Positions 8,878 to 16,618 of a DNA stretch of 64,000 nt are shown here, in pieces. Origin of the DNA: Amycolatopsis sp. EV170708-02-1 (GTDB lineage: Bacteria > Actinomycetota > Actinomycetes > Mycobacteriales > Pseudonocardiaceae); contig NZ_CP092497.1 of the NCBI RefSeq assembly GCF_022479115.1, forward strand, positions 7,564,001-7,628,000, given 5' to 3'. Each line of letters begins with the position of its first letter. The stretch's first letter is position 1. The translations under genes and the position numbers were made by a program. Under the pieces are notes generated by a model. It had not been told where the DNA came from and made no database searches. It saw nothing but the letters and a program-made list of their open reading frames with translations.

Positions 8878-10574
8878 TCAGGATGTTGCTGAGCGTGCTC
8901 GGCCCCGAGCACGCCCCACCGGTGCGACGGACCGTGGCGCTGATGACGGTCACCGGGATCGTCGAAGGGTTGTCCTACGCGTTGCTGGTCCCCTTGCTGC
9001 GGGCACTGCTCGGGAGCACTCCCGGCGACGCCGTCCCGTGGCTGATCGCGTTCGGCGCGGCCTTCTCGGTGTTCGCGATCCTGCGCTACCGCGCCGATCT
9101 GTCCGGCTTCCGCGCCGGGACGACGTTGCTGCGCGGGATGTACCACCGGCTCGGCGACCACCTCGCCCGGCTGCCGATGGGCTGGTACGGCGGGAACCGC
9201 GTCGGCGAGGTGTCGGCGCTGGCCGGACCCGGTGTACTGCAGGCGATAGGGGTGATCGCGCATCTGCTGGCCCCGTTCGTGGCCGCTTGCGTCACCCCGC
9301 TGACGATCGTGTTCGTGATCCTCGCCTTCGACTGGCGGCTGGGGCTGGCCGCGGTGCTCGCCGTCCCGGTCGTGGTGGCGATCCAGGTGTGGACGGGCCG
9401 TTCGACGGCCGCCGCCGACGAGGAGGCCACCGCACGCGGCACCGAGGCGACCGGCCGGGTCATCGAGTATCTGCAGGCCCAGCCGGTGCTGCGGGCCGGA
9501 GGGCGGGCCGCGGAACGATTCCGGCTGCTCGACGACTCGCTGCGGGACCTCCAGCGGGCGAACCGCCGGTCCACCCTGTCGGCGCTGCCCGGTGTCGTGG
9601 GGCTGACGTTCACGGTGCAGGCGATGTTCACGGTCCTGCTGACACTGGGCGCCTTCCTCGCGCTCGGCGGGGAGATCGGGGCGGCCGAGGTCGTGGCGAT
9701 TCTCGTCCTGGCCGCGCGCTGCGCCGATCCACTGCTCTCGCTGACGGACATCGGCGGCAAACTCCGCGGTGCGCGGTCGGTGCTGGTGCGGCTCGACGCC
9801 CTGCTGCGCACCGAGCCGCTGCCGGAACCGCCGGAGCCGGTCCGGCCGGAGCGGCACGATCTGGAGTTCGAGTCGGCCGCCTTCACCCGCGGCGGCCGCG
9901 CGGTGCTCGACGGTCTTTCGCTGACCGTCCACGAAGGACGGAAGCTCGCCATCGTCGGTCCTTCGGGCGCCGGGAAGAGCACGGTGTTGCAGCTGCTCGC
10001 CCGGTTCCACGACGTGGACTCGGGCGCGGTGCGCATCGGCGGGGTGGACGTCCGCGCGATGAGCACCGACGACCTGATGTCCCGGATCGCGATCGTGTTC
10101 CAGGACGTCTACCTGTTCGACGGCACGATCGAGGAGAACATCCGGCTGGGCCGTCCGGACGCCGACGACGCCGAAGTGCGGGCCGCCGCCACGGCCGCCC
10201 GCCTCGACGAGGTGATCGAACGGCTGCCCGGCGGCTGGTCCGCGAACGTCGGCGAAGGCGGCGCGCTGCTGTCCGGCGGGGAACGCCAGCGGGTGTCGAT
10301 CGCGCGCGCACTGCTGAAGGACGCGCCCATCGTGCTGCTCGACGAAGTGACCTCCGCGCTGGACCCGGTCAACGAAGCGGCCGTCCACGAGGGGATCGAG
10401 CGGCTCATGGCGGGCCGCACCGTGGTGATGGTGGCGCACCGGCTGCGCACCGTCGAGCGCGCGGACCACGTGGTCTTCCTGGACGGCGGCCGGATCGCGG
10501 AAGAAGGCAGCCACGGCGAACTGGCCCGGCTCGGCGGCCGGTACGCCGGATTTCTCGAGCCGCAAATCGCTTGA
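8874..10574 (+). CDS. ABC exporter half-transporter, subunit 2
   Basis: 566 residues with membrane domain about 1-300 and ATPase domain about 325-566: Walker A GPSGAGKST at 362-370, signature LSGGERQR near 465 and Walker B IVLLDEVTSALD near 485. It is coupled by an ATGA overlap to subunit 1. In an IrtB/YbtQ-like pair this would be the second subunit. Both subunits keep the catalytic glutamate, so neither is an obviously degenerate half. The partnership rests on overlap and matching architecture; the substrate is unknown. Confidence 0.87.
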   Translation: MIRMLLSVLGPEHAPPVRRTVALMTVTGIVEGLSYALLVPLLRALLGSTPGDAVPWLIAFGAAFSVFAILRYRADLSGFRAGTTLLRGMYHRLGDHLARLPMGWYGGNRVGEVSALAGPGVLQAIGVIAHLLAPFVAACVTPLTIVFVILAFDWRLGLAAVLAVPVVVAIQVWTGRSTAAADEEATARGTEATGRVIEYLQAQPVLRAGGRAAERFRLLDDSLRDLQRANRRSTLSALPGVVGLTFTVQAMFTVLLTLGAFLALGGEIGAAEVVAILVLAARCADPLLSLTDIGGKLRGARSVLVRLDALLRTEPLPEPPEPVRPERHDLEFESAAFTRGGRAVLDGLSLTVHEGRKLAIVGPSGAGKSTVLQLLARFHDVDSGAVRIGGVDVRAMSTDDLMSRIAIVFQDVYLFDGTIEENIRLGRPDADDAEVRAAATAARLDEVIERLPGGWSANVGEGGALLSGGERQRVSIARALLKDAPIVLLDEVTSALDPVNEAAVHEGIERLMAGRTVVMVAHRLRTVERADHVVFLDGGRIAEEGSHGELARLGGRYAGFLEPQIA

Positions 10575-10599
10575 CGCCGCCGGGGAACGGCAATGCACT

Positions 10600-11802
10600 G
10601 TGCGCATGAAGATCCGTGCCACGACCGCAGACGACCGCGCCCTCTTCGTCGACACCATGTTCACCGCGTTCGCCCGGTTCCCGGACACCGCGGGCGAGAC
10701 CTGGTCCGCGCTCGAAATGGACCGGGGCCTGCTCGCGGTGACCGGGGACGGGCGGCCCGTCGGCACGGCCGCCGCGTACTCCTTCGAGCTCACCCTGCCC
10801 GGTGAGGTCGTCGTCCCGGCCGCCGGAGTGACCGCGGTCGGCGTCCTTCCCTCGCATCGCCGTCAAGGCGTGCTCAGCGCGATGATGCGGCACCAGCTCG
10901 CCGATTTCCGGGCCAGGGGCGAGTTCCTCTCCGTCCTGCTGGCGTCCGAGGCGCTGATCTATCGCCGGTTCGGCTACGGACCGGCGACCTACACCCGGCG
11001 CCTCACGGTGCAACGCCACCGGGCCGCTTTCGCCCTCCCCCGGACGGCCGAGGTGGCCACCGGCTCGATCGAACTGCTGCGCCGGGCCGAATGCGGCGAA
11101 ATCCTGGAAGCCGTCTACGACCGGTATCGCCGCGCCCGGCCCGGCGCGCTGTCGCGCCCGCACGGCTGGTGGGAGGCGGGGGCCGGGCAACCGCCGATCT
11201 CCCACGCCCAGCGTCACGTCGCCGTGCATCGTGACGCCGACGGCGTCCCGGACGGATACGCCTCCTACTCACTCACCGAGCCCAGCACCCTGACCGTCGA
11301 CGAGACCATCGCCACCGACGACGCGGTGTCCACGGCTCTCGCCAGGTTCCTGCTCGGACACGACCTCGTCACCGAAGTCGTGTTCAAACACCGCCCGCTC
11401 GACGATCCGCTGCGCTGGCAGCTCGAAGACTTCCGCGCCGGCGAACTCGGCGGCGAAACGGACTGGCTGTGGGTGCGGCTGCTCGACGTCCCTCGCGCGC
11501 TGACCGCCCGAGGCTGGGCGGCCGACGGTGAGCTCGTCCTCGACGTCGGCGACCCGGCGCTCGGCGAGCACGGCCGCTACCTGCTCACCGTCCGGGACGG
11601 CGAGGCGACCTGCGTCCCGACGGAGCGGGAACCCGGCCTTTCCCTCGACGTGAGCGACCTCGGCTCGATCTATCTCGGCGGCACCGCCCCGAGCACGCTC
11701 GTGCGGGCAGGCCATATCCGCGCCCACCACTCGGAGGCCGCCGCGCTGGCCGACGCTCTATTCCGCACCGAGCGTCCTCCGCACTGCCTGCACTGGTTCT
11801 GA
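10600..11802 (+). CDS. Eis-like GNAT N-acetyltransferase
   Basis: 400 residues, the usual length of the Eis family. It has an N-terminal GNAT fold with the acetyl-CoA pyrophosphate loop RRQGVL (about 87-92), a second degenerate GNAT half and an SCP2-like C-terminal domain. The protein ends in ...HWF, so the C-terminal carboxylate of phenylalanine could serve as the catalytic base as in mycobacterial Eis. Eis proteins acetylate several amines of aminoglycosides and other amine substrates. A GTG at 10600 and an ATG at 10606 are both possible starts; the GTG lies nine bases after GGGGAACGG. It ends tail-to-tail with the next gene without spacing. Confidence 0.85.
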   Translation: MRMKIRATTADDRALFVDTMFTAFARFPDTAGETWSALEMDRGLLAVTGDGRPVGTAAAYSFELTLPGEVVVPAAGVTAVGVLPSHRRQGVLSAMMRHQLADFRARGEFLSVLLASEALIYRRFGYGPATYTRRLTVQRHRAAFALPRTAEVATGSIELLRRAECGEILEAVYDRYRRARPGALSRPHGWWEAGAGQPPISHAQRHVAVHRDADGVPDGYASYSLTEPSTLTVDETIATDDAVSTALARFLLGHDLVTEVVFKHRPLDDPLRWQLEDFRAGELGGETDWLWVRLLDVPRALTARGWAADGELVLDVGDPALGEHGRYLLTVRDGEATCVPTEREPGLSLDVSDLGSIYLGGTAPSTLVRAGHIRAHHSEAAALADALFRTERPPHCLHWF

Positions 11803-12351
11803 TCACGTCGAGGCGTGGCGCGCGGCGGCATAGGTGAGCAGCAGGGCACCCGAAGCGAACCGGCGGTCATCGACGAGCGTGAACGCCGTCTTCGCATACT
11901 CGCCATCGAAGAGCCGCGTCCCGCCGCCGAGGAGCACCGGGTTCACCACGAGCCGCACTTCGTCGAGCAACCCGAGCCGGGCCGCGGAAGTCGCGGCCTC
12001 TCCCCCGGCGAAGAGGGCGATGTCGCCTTCGAGATCGGCGAGCTCGGAGGCGTCTTCGACCAGATGCGAGTTGTGCCAGGTGGTGGCGCGGAGCGTGCGC
12101 GAGAGGACGTACTTCGGCAGCTCGTGCATCCGCCGCCGCTGCGTGGCCGAGACCTCGTCGCCGGCTGTCGGCCAGTAGCAGGCGAGTGCCTCATAGGCCT
12201 TGCGGCCGAAGACCATCCCGTCGATCGAGTCCAGCAGTTCGTCGATATGTCCTTGGAACTCGTCGTCGGCGAACTGCCAGTCGATGTCGCCCGCGGCATC
12301 GGCGATGTAGCCGTCCAGCGAAACGTTGGTGTGCAGGAAGAGACGCCCCAT
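11803..12351 (-). CDS. Dihydrofolate reductase / RibD C-terminal domain protein
   Basis: 182 residues from the ATG at 12351, which follows GAGGAG at good spacing. It is the single RibD-C/DHFR-like domain widespread in actinomycetes: an N-terminal SLDGYIAD segment, MVFGRKAYEA, and a C-terminal GGG loop (NPVLLGGGTRLF) that binds the NADPH phosphates. It is a putative NADPH-dependent reductase of unknown substrate; true folate activity is unlikely without the DHFR catalytic acid region. It diverges from a tetR gene, and its promoter carries the two TetR operators, so it is the likely target of that repressor. Confidence 0.85.
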   Translation of the reverse strand: MGRLFLHTNVSLDGYIADAAGDIDWQFADDEFQGHIDELLDSIDGMVFGRKAYEALACYWPTAGDEVSATQRRRMHELPKYVLSRTLRATTWHNSHLVEDASELADLEGDIALFAGGEAATSAARLGLLDEVRLVVNPVLLGGGTRLFDGEYAKTAFTLVDDRRFASGALLLTYAAARHAST

Positions 12352-12363
12352 ATGAACTCCTCG

Positions 12364-12423
12364 ACTTCTTGAACACTCGAACAAGAAGTCAACGTACACT
12401 TCTTGAACGCACTGTCAAGAAGT
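12364..12423. promoter_or_regulatory. Two identical TetR operators in divergent promoter region
   Basis: Two perfect inverted repeats ACTTCTTG-N10-CAAGAAGT lie at 12364-12389 and 12398-12423, exactly 34 bp apart. They cover both promoters. On the minus strand, TTGACA (12413-12418) is 16 bp from TACGTT (12391-12396). On the plus strand, TTGAAC (12404-12409) is 16 bp from TACGAT (12426-12431). A transcript starting seven bases after the plus -10 would begin at the ATG of tetR at 12438, so that mRNA may be leaderless. Repression of both genes by the TetR protein is inferred from geometry. Confidence 0.8.
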
Positions 12424-12437
12424 CGTACGATGCGACC

Positions 12438-13025
12438 ATGTCACGCACAGGCAGGCCGCGGTCCTTCGACGAGGACCAAGTGATCGGAGGAGCGCTCGAC
12501 GTCTTCTGGCGGCGGGGCTACGCGGCCACCTCTATGCGGGATCTGAAGGACGAACTCGGGATCCTGCCGGGAAGCCTGTACGCCGCATACGGCGACAAGC
12601 ACGCACTTTTCCTGCGAGCGCTGGAACTCTACGCGAGCGGAGCCCGAAGCCAGGGGGCCGCGCTCGCCGAAGGCCCCGTTCTCGCGCATCTACGCGAACT
12701 TCTGCTCAGTGTCCTGGATGCGGCGCGGGAGCACCCGGGACGCGGCTGCCTGCTGGGCAACACCGCCACCGAATTGCTGCCCGCCGACGAAGCGGCCGAG
12801 AAAGTGGTCCACAGTGGATTCGAGGCCCTCGAAACCGGTATCGCGCAAGGACTCGAAGCCGCCCAGCGCTCCGGAGAGGTCCGGGCCGGCATCGACTGCG
12901 CGGCGCAAGCGCGGCTCCTGCTCGTCGTCATGCAGGGCCTGCACGTGGTGGCCAGGGCGGAGGCGGATCCGCGCCGCCTCACCGACGCGGTCGACGCCGC
13001 TTTGGCGCCCTTGACCGCGAAGTGA
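12438..13025 (+). CDS. TetR/AcrR-family repressor
   Basis: 195 residues. An N-terminal helix-turn-helix (GRPRSFDEDQVIGGALDVFW followed by TSMRDLKDELGILPGSLYAAYGDK) precedes a ligand domain of the kind seen in regulators next to small reductases and oxidoreductases. It is divergent from the RibD-type reductase gene. The intergenic region has two identical operators, and one covers its own promoter, so it is probably autoregulated. The start codon may also be the transcription start. Confidence 0.9.
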   Translation: MSRTGRPRSFDEDQVIGGALDVFWRRGYAATSMRDLKDELGILPGSLYAAYGDKHALFLRALELYASGARSQGAALAEGPVLAHLRELLLSVLDAAREHPGRGCLLGNTATELLPADEAAEKVVHSGFEALETGIAQGLEAAQRSGEVRAGIDCAAQARLLLVVMQGLHVVARAEADPRRLTDAVDAALAPLTAK

Positions 13026-13064
13026 CTCCCGGGCACACCGGAGCCGGTGTGCCCGGAAGCCGGA

Positions 13065-14039
13065 TCACTCCTCGAAGCCCTCGTCGCCACCGTCGAAGAC
13101 GTCTTCCACGACCTCGCCGAGGATCATGCCGCCGACCACACCGGCCGCGGCACCGGCGACCACGCCGCCCATCCCCGGGCCACGCCTGCCGTGGTGACCA
13201 TGGTGACCGTGGTGGTCGTACTCGTGGCCGTAGTGCTCCTGGTGCCCGCCGAACATGGCGTGCCCGCCGCCGGATTCGGCGACCTTGGCCAGCCAGCCGT
13301 CGATGGCCGCCGCCCAGTCGGTGCGCAGCGCCTCCTCGTGCGAAACGTGGAAGCGGCCGAACGAGTCACCGCCGGTGCGGAACATGCCGCCGCGCCTGTC
13401 CGCCTCCAGCACCACCACGAGGTCGTCCGGGCTCGCGACGAAGGTCAGCTCCACCTGGCTGACCCGGCCGGCGTAGCGCGACGGCGGGAAGAACTCGATC
13501 TCCTGGAAGAAACCGAGCTCCTGCCGGACACCGTGCAACCGCCCGGCCTCGACATCGGCGCTGCGGAAGGAGAAACCCAGCTCGCCGAACGCCTCCAGCA
13601 CCCGGTCCTGTGATTCCAGCGGCCCCACGAGCACCGGGTCGAGGTCGCCCTTGTCCGGCGCGCCGGCGATGACGAGCTCGGTGCGCACACCGACGACCAT
13701 GCCCGGCAGCTCACGTCCGCCCACCGCGCTGATCGGCGTCTCCCACGGCAGGGCGATCCGGAACGGCACGGAGGTCAGCTGCCCCGCCGTCACCTGCACC
13801 TTGCGGCCCGCGCTGACCCGCAGGAACTCCGCCGTCCCGGCACGCTCGTGGTCGCCGCGCTCGACCTCGACCCTGGTGACCAGCGAAAGCAGGATCTCCT
13901 CGATCTGGGCGTCGCTCGAACCGCCCTGGATGCGGACCTGGCCGGTGATCACCTCGCCGGGAACGGCGTGCGGCGAGTCGAGCACGGTGTCGACGGACGG
14001 GCCGCCGACCCCGAAGGCGCTGAGCATCCGTTTGAACAT
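13065..14039 (-). CDS. Spo0M-like sporulation-control protein with His-rich and glycine-zipper tail
   Basis: 324 residues. The N-terminal 240 match the Spo0M/SpoOM arrestin-like family (MFKRMLSAFGVGGPSVDTVL start, VPGEVITGQVRIQGG). After that the protein carries a strongly histidine-rich stretch (about 262-290, HHGHHGHHG) that could bind metal, and a GGVVAGAAAGVVGGMILGE glycine-zipper segment that could insert into or lie on a membrane. Spo0M in Bacillus affects sporulation; in actinobacteria the role is unknown. The start ATG follows GGAGG. Its leader holds two tandem copies of a 13-mer. Confidence 0.82.
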   Translation of the reverse strand: MFKRMLSAFGVGGPSVDTVLDSPHAVPGEVITGQVRIQGGSSDAQIEEILLSLVTRVEVERGDHERAGTAEFLRVSAGRKVQVTAGQLTSVPFRIALPWETPISAVGGRELPGMVVGVRTELVIAGAPDKGDLDPVLVGPLESQDRVLEAFGELGFSFRSADVEAGRLHGVRQELGFFQEIEFFPPSRYAGRVSQVELTFVASPDDLVVVLEADRRGGMFRTGGDSFGRFHVSHEEALRTDWAAAIDGWLAKVAESGGGHAMFGGHQEHYGHEYDHHGHHGHHGRRGPGMGGVVAGAAAGVVGGMILGEVVEDVFDGGDEGFEE

Positions 14040-14057
14040 CAGGGATTTTCCTCCGCT

Positions 14058-14085
14058 GGGTACTGGAACAGGGGGTACCGGAACA
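14058..14085 (-). promoter_or_regulatory. Tandem 13-mer direct repeats upstream of spo0M-like gene
   Basis: GGGTACTGGAACA (14058-14070) and GGGTACCGGAACA (14073-14085) differ in one base and repeat with a 15-bp period, just upstream of the start at 14039. Read on the coding strand they are TGTTCCRGTACCC. They may be sites for a regulator bound in tandem. Function is inferred. Confidence 0.35.
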
Positions 14086-14160
14086 CTTCGACTACTACCG
14101 AGATCCGCCGCGGCACGCCAGGCAAACCGGGTTAAAAACCCCTAAACGGGCTCGACGTCA

Positions 14161-15504
14161 CTACCTTCTCAGATCGGCCTGACGGACGTCGTGCAGGTGG
14201 ATGACGACGTCGTAGGAACGCCCGAGCGAGATGTCCGCCGGGTCGACGGGGAACAGCGTGCCGATGGTGCGGGTGGGCCGGGCGGTGTCCAGCCAGGCGC
14301 GGGCGGCGGGCGGCGCGGTGCGGAGGTCCAGGTAGAAATCGTCGAACCGGACCCGGTCGAGGGTGTCCTCGTTCGTCCCGGACGGCGCGGCCGGGACGGA
14401 GAACGGCTTCCACTCGCCGCCGACCGCCGTGTCCTTGGACAGGAAGGAACCCCGGTCGAAGCTGAACCCGATCGGCAGGTAGCCGCGGCCCAGCGTCTCG
14501 CGCAGGAACGCGCCTTGGGTCTTCGGGTACACCGCCGGCATGTCGGGGATGTACGCGACGTGGGCGTTGTGCGCGGAGAGCAGGATCTTGTGCCCGGTCC
14601 GCCGCTGCCACCAGGCGACGTTCTCCGCCATCGCCCGGTCGCGCAGGATCTGGGCCGCGGCCAGCCCCTTCGGATCCGCGAGGTCGACGGCGAGGAAGCG
14701 GGCGGTCTGCGCGACGAACCGGGCGTGCTGCTCGGCCCAGCCGTCGGCGTCCGCGCCGGTCAGGCCCTTGACCAGCTCGAAGGCCTCCTCCGCCTGCGTG
14801 GCGAGCCGTCGTCGCTCGTCGAGGGGTTTGCGCAAGTAGGCGAAGGCGTCGTCGATCGGGCGCAGCCCCGTGTACAGCTCGTTGAGCCGGGGCAGCGACT
14901 CCGGGTGATGCCTGCCCATGTGGTCGGTGATCCGCGCGAAGAACGCGTCGTTCACCGAAGGCGCGCCGAGGTCGTCACCGACGAAATGCACCGTGCGATC
15001 CGGATGCGCGCGGTTGTGATCGCGCATCCATCGGATCAGGCTGACGAACTCCTCGCGATCCCACGGGGACCCGGCCAGCGTGCGCTTCGCGATTTCGCGG
15101 GCGTCGCCGCGCCCGGTCTGGACGTACTCGTCGATCTCCAGTCCGGCGGACCAGCTGAGCTCCAGCGCGAAGGCCCGGAACCCCTTTTCCTCCACGAGGT
15201 AGCGGAACACCCGCTCCTTCATCGTGAAGAACTCGTGGGAGCCATGTGTCGCCTCGCCGAGGCCGACCACCTTCGCACCGCCGATCATCCCGCCCAGCGC
15301 CCGTAGATCGGCGTTGTTCCGGCCGGGTTCGGTCGAGCGGAGCGGATGCGCCGCCCGGTCCAGCGACCGCACCGGATCCCGCCAGGCCGTGGCCGTCTCC
15401 GCCGCGAGCGCCGGACTCGCCAGAGGAGCGAGCACCGCCCCCGTCACCACCACCGCGGCGGCCACCACTCCGCGTCTCGCCCACCGTTTCCGGCCGTCCG
15501 TCAT
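14161..15504 (-). CDS. Secreted erythromycin esterase-family protein
   Basis: 447 residues from the ATG at 15504, with AAGGGG upstream. Residues 1-35 form a signal peptide (RRGVVAAAVVVTGAVLAPLA...ALA). The mature part shows the EreA/EreB/EreC family signatures: VVGLGEATHGSHEFF (about 77-91), which holds the catalytic glutamate and histidine region, and LLSAHNAHVAY. Family members cleave macrolide lactones, but many homologues, including secreted ones, have unknown esterase substrates. Secretion argues for an extracellular substrate rather than classical intracellular resistance. Confidence 0.85.
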   Translation of the reverse strand: MTDGRKRWARRGVVAAAVVVTGAVLAPLASPALAAETATAWRDPVRSLDRAAHPLRSTEPGRNNADLRALGGMIGGAKVVGLGEATHGSHEFFTMKERVFRYLVEEKGFRAFALELSWSAGLEIDEYVQTGRGDAREIAKRTLAGSPWDREEFVSLIRWMRDHNRAHPDRTVHFVGDDLGAPSVNDAFFARITDHMGRHHPESLPRLNELYTGLRPIDDAFAYLRKPLDERRRLATQAEEAFELVKGLTGADADGWAEQHARFVAQTARFLAVDLADPKGLAAAQILRDRAMAENVAWWQRRTGHKILLSAHNAHVAYIPDMPAVYPKTQGAFLRETLGRGYLPIGFSFDRGSFLSKDTAVGGEWKPFSVPAAPSGTNEDTLDRVRFDDFYLDLRTAPPAARAWLDTARPTRTIGTLFPVDPADISLGRSYDVVIHLHDVRQADLRR

Positions 15505-15616
15505 ACCGCTCACCCCTTCGTTCCGCTGTCGAAATCGATCATCGTCGACGGAACGGTGGCGGCGCATTGAAGCAAAGCTCCTACTTGGGGTGGGGTTTTC
15601 CTCACCTCAAGCAGGA

Positions 15617-15669
15617 GCGGGTGGACCCCGCCGCCGGGGTGTGGGACCCGGCGGCGGGAGTCCACCCGC
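15617..15669 (-). terminator. Long GC-rich hairpin 3' of dioxygenase gene
   Basis: A near-perfect stem of 22 bp with one bulged A (GCGGGTGGAC then CCCGCCGCCGGG, mirrored by CCCGGCGGCGGG and GTCCACCCGC) encloses an 8-nt loop. It lies 28 bases past the stop of the dioxygenase gene. No U-tract follows, as is common for actinobacterial terminators. Confidence 0.7.
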
Positions 15670-15697
15670 GTTTATCTCCCTCCGCAGCGGCTGTCCG

Positions 15698-16540
15698 TCA
15701 CTCCGCGCGCCACAACGCGGGTGTGGACGGCGGCTCCCAGCCGGGCTGGGCGGTGTGCGCCTGCAAGCACACGTAACCGCGACCGCTGTAGGTGACCCGG
15801 GCGCCCGCGGAATAGCCGGTTCCCGCCGCCCAGGTCGTCCCGCCGGGCGGGTTGGAGGTCGAAGTCGACGTCGTCGGCGTCGTACTGGTCGGCCGCGAGG
15901 TCGAAGTCGGCGTCTGCGGCACGTTCAACACGAAGTCGAACGCGGCCTCCTTGGCCGTTCCCACGTCCCGCACGGTCATCAGCAGCCGCGGGTCGAAGAT
16001 CGTGTCGGTGTTGTTGCGCGGCTCGTTGGGGAAGTAGAGCTGCGTGGTCAGCACCGGCCTGCCGGGGGCCTGGACCTTGACGTGGATGTGCCGCGTACGA
16101 CCGGGGTACAGGCCGGGCACGATCGTGCTCAGCGAGAACGCGCCCTGGTCGTTCGTGAACTGGTGGCCGCGGAAGGTGTACCCCACGTTGTCGTAGGCGC
16201 CGTTGACGTCCGCCTGCCAGAAGTCCAGCAGGGCCCGCGCGATCGGCAGACAGCCCAGCCCGAACACGTAGCCGGACACGGTGAGCCTCGTTCCCGGCGT
16301 CCCCGGCGTGACGAGCGAGGTGCGCTGCGGCGAATTCGGCTTGAAGTAAGGACCTTCGGTCTGCGGAATGGTCGGGTCGTCCCCGTCGTCGCAGTACGGG
16401 GTCAGCTCGGGCGCCTGGCCGCTCGCGACGGTGGTGCGCGCGAGGGCGGGGCCGCCGATCAACGCGACCGGAGCCGCCACACCCGCGGCGAGCGCGGCCT
16501 TCAGCACGGTCTTCCGGCTGAGCTTGTTCTCTTCGTCCAT
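15698..16540 (-). CDS. Secreted intradiol ring-cleavage dioxygenase with CBM5/12-like C-terminal domain
   Basis: 280 residues. A signal peptide with a twin-basic start (SRKTVLKAALAAGVAAPVAL) precedes an intradiol dioxygenase domain (about 45-210). Likely iron ligands are Y116 (NGAYDN), Y145 (GLYPG), H151 and H153 (RHIHVKV). A Thr/Ser-rich linker (about 211-230) leads to a C-terminal carbohydrate-binding domain of the CBM5/12 type (AGTGYSAGARVTYSGRGYVC...PALW). Intradiol enzymes open catechol rings. The fusion resembles the secreted dioxygenase with CBM5/12 described from the lignocellulose-degrading Streptomyces SirexAA-E, where the binding domain was linked to aromatic polymer. A role on lignin-derived catechols or chitin-bound phenolics outside the cell is inferred. 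Confidence 0.88.
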   Translation of the reverse strand: MDEENKLSRKTVLKAALAAGVAAPVALIGGPALARTTVASGQAPELTPYCDDGDDPTIPQTEGPYFKPNSPQRTSLVTPGTPGTRLTVSGYVFGLGCLPIARALLDFWQADVNGAYDNVGYTFRGHQFTNDQGAFSLSTIVPGLYPGRTRHIHVKVQAPGRPVLTTQLYFPNEPRNNTDTIFDPRLLMTVRDVGTAKEAAFDFVLNVPQTPTSTSRPTSTTPTTSTSTSNPPGGTTWAAGTGYSAGARVTYSGRGYVCLQAHTAQPGWEPPSTPALWRAE

Positions 16541-16618
16541 ACCTGCTCCTCGTGGGGGCTTCGGGAATCACCCTCGACGGTATGGAGAAGATCAGCTGTG
16601 GACGATGGACTGGGTTGG

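Noticed and set aside
7135..10574. A complete siderophore uptake locus of the IrtAB type
   Set aside because: The subunits resemble that group, but there is no siderophore-interacting domain, no biosynthesis gene and no iron-box-like site that I can see.
15617..15669. A small structured RNA gene or riboswitch
   Set aside because: A single long stem just past a stop codon with no conserved loop fits a terminator better.
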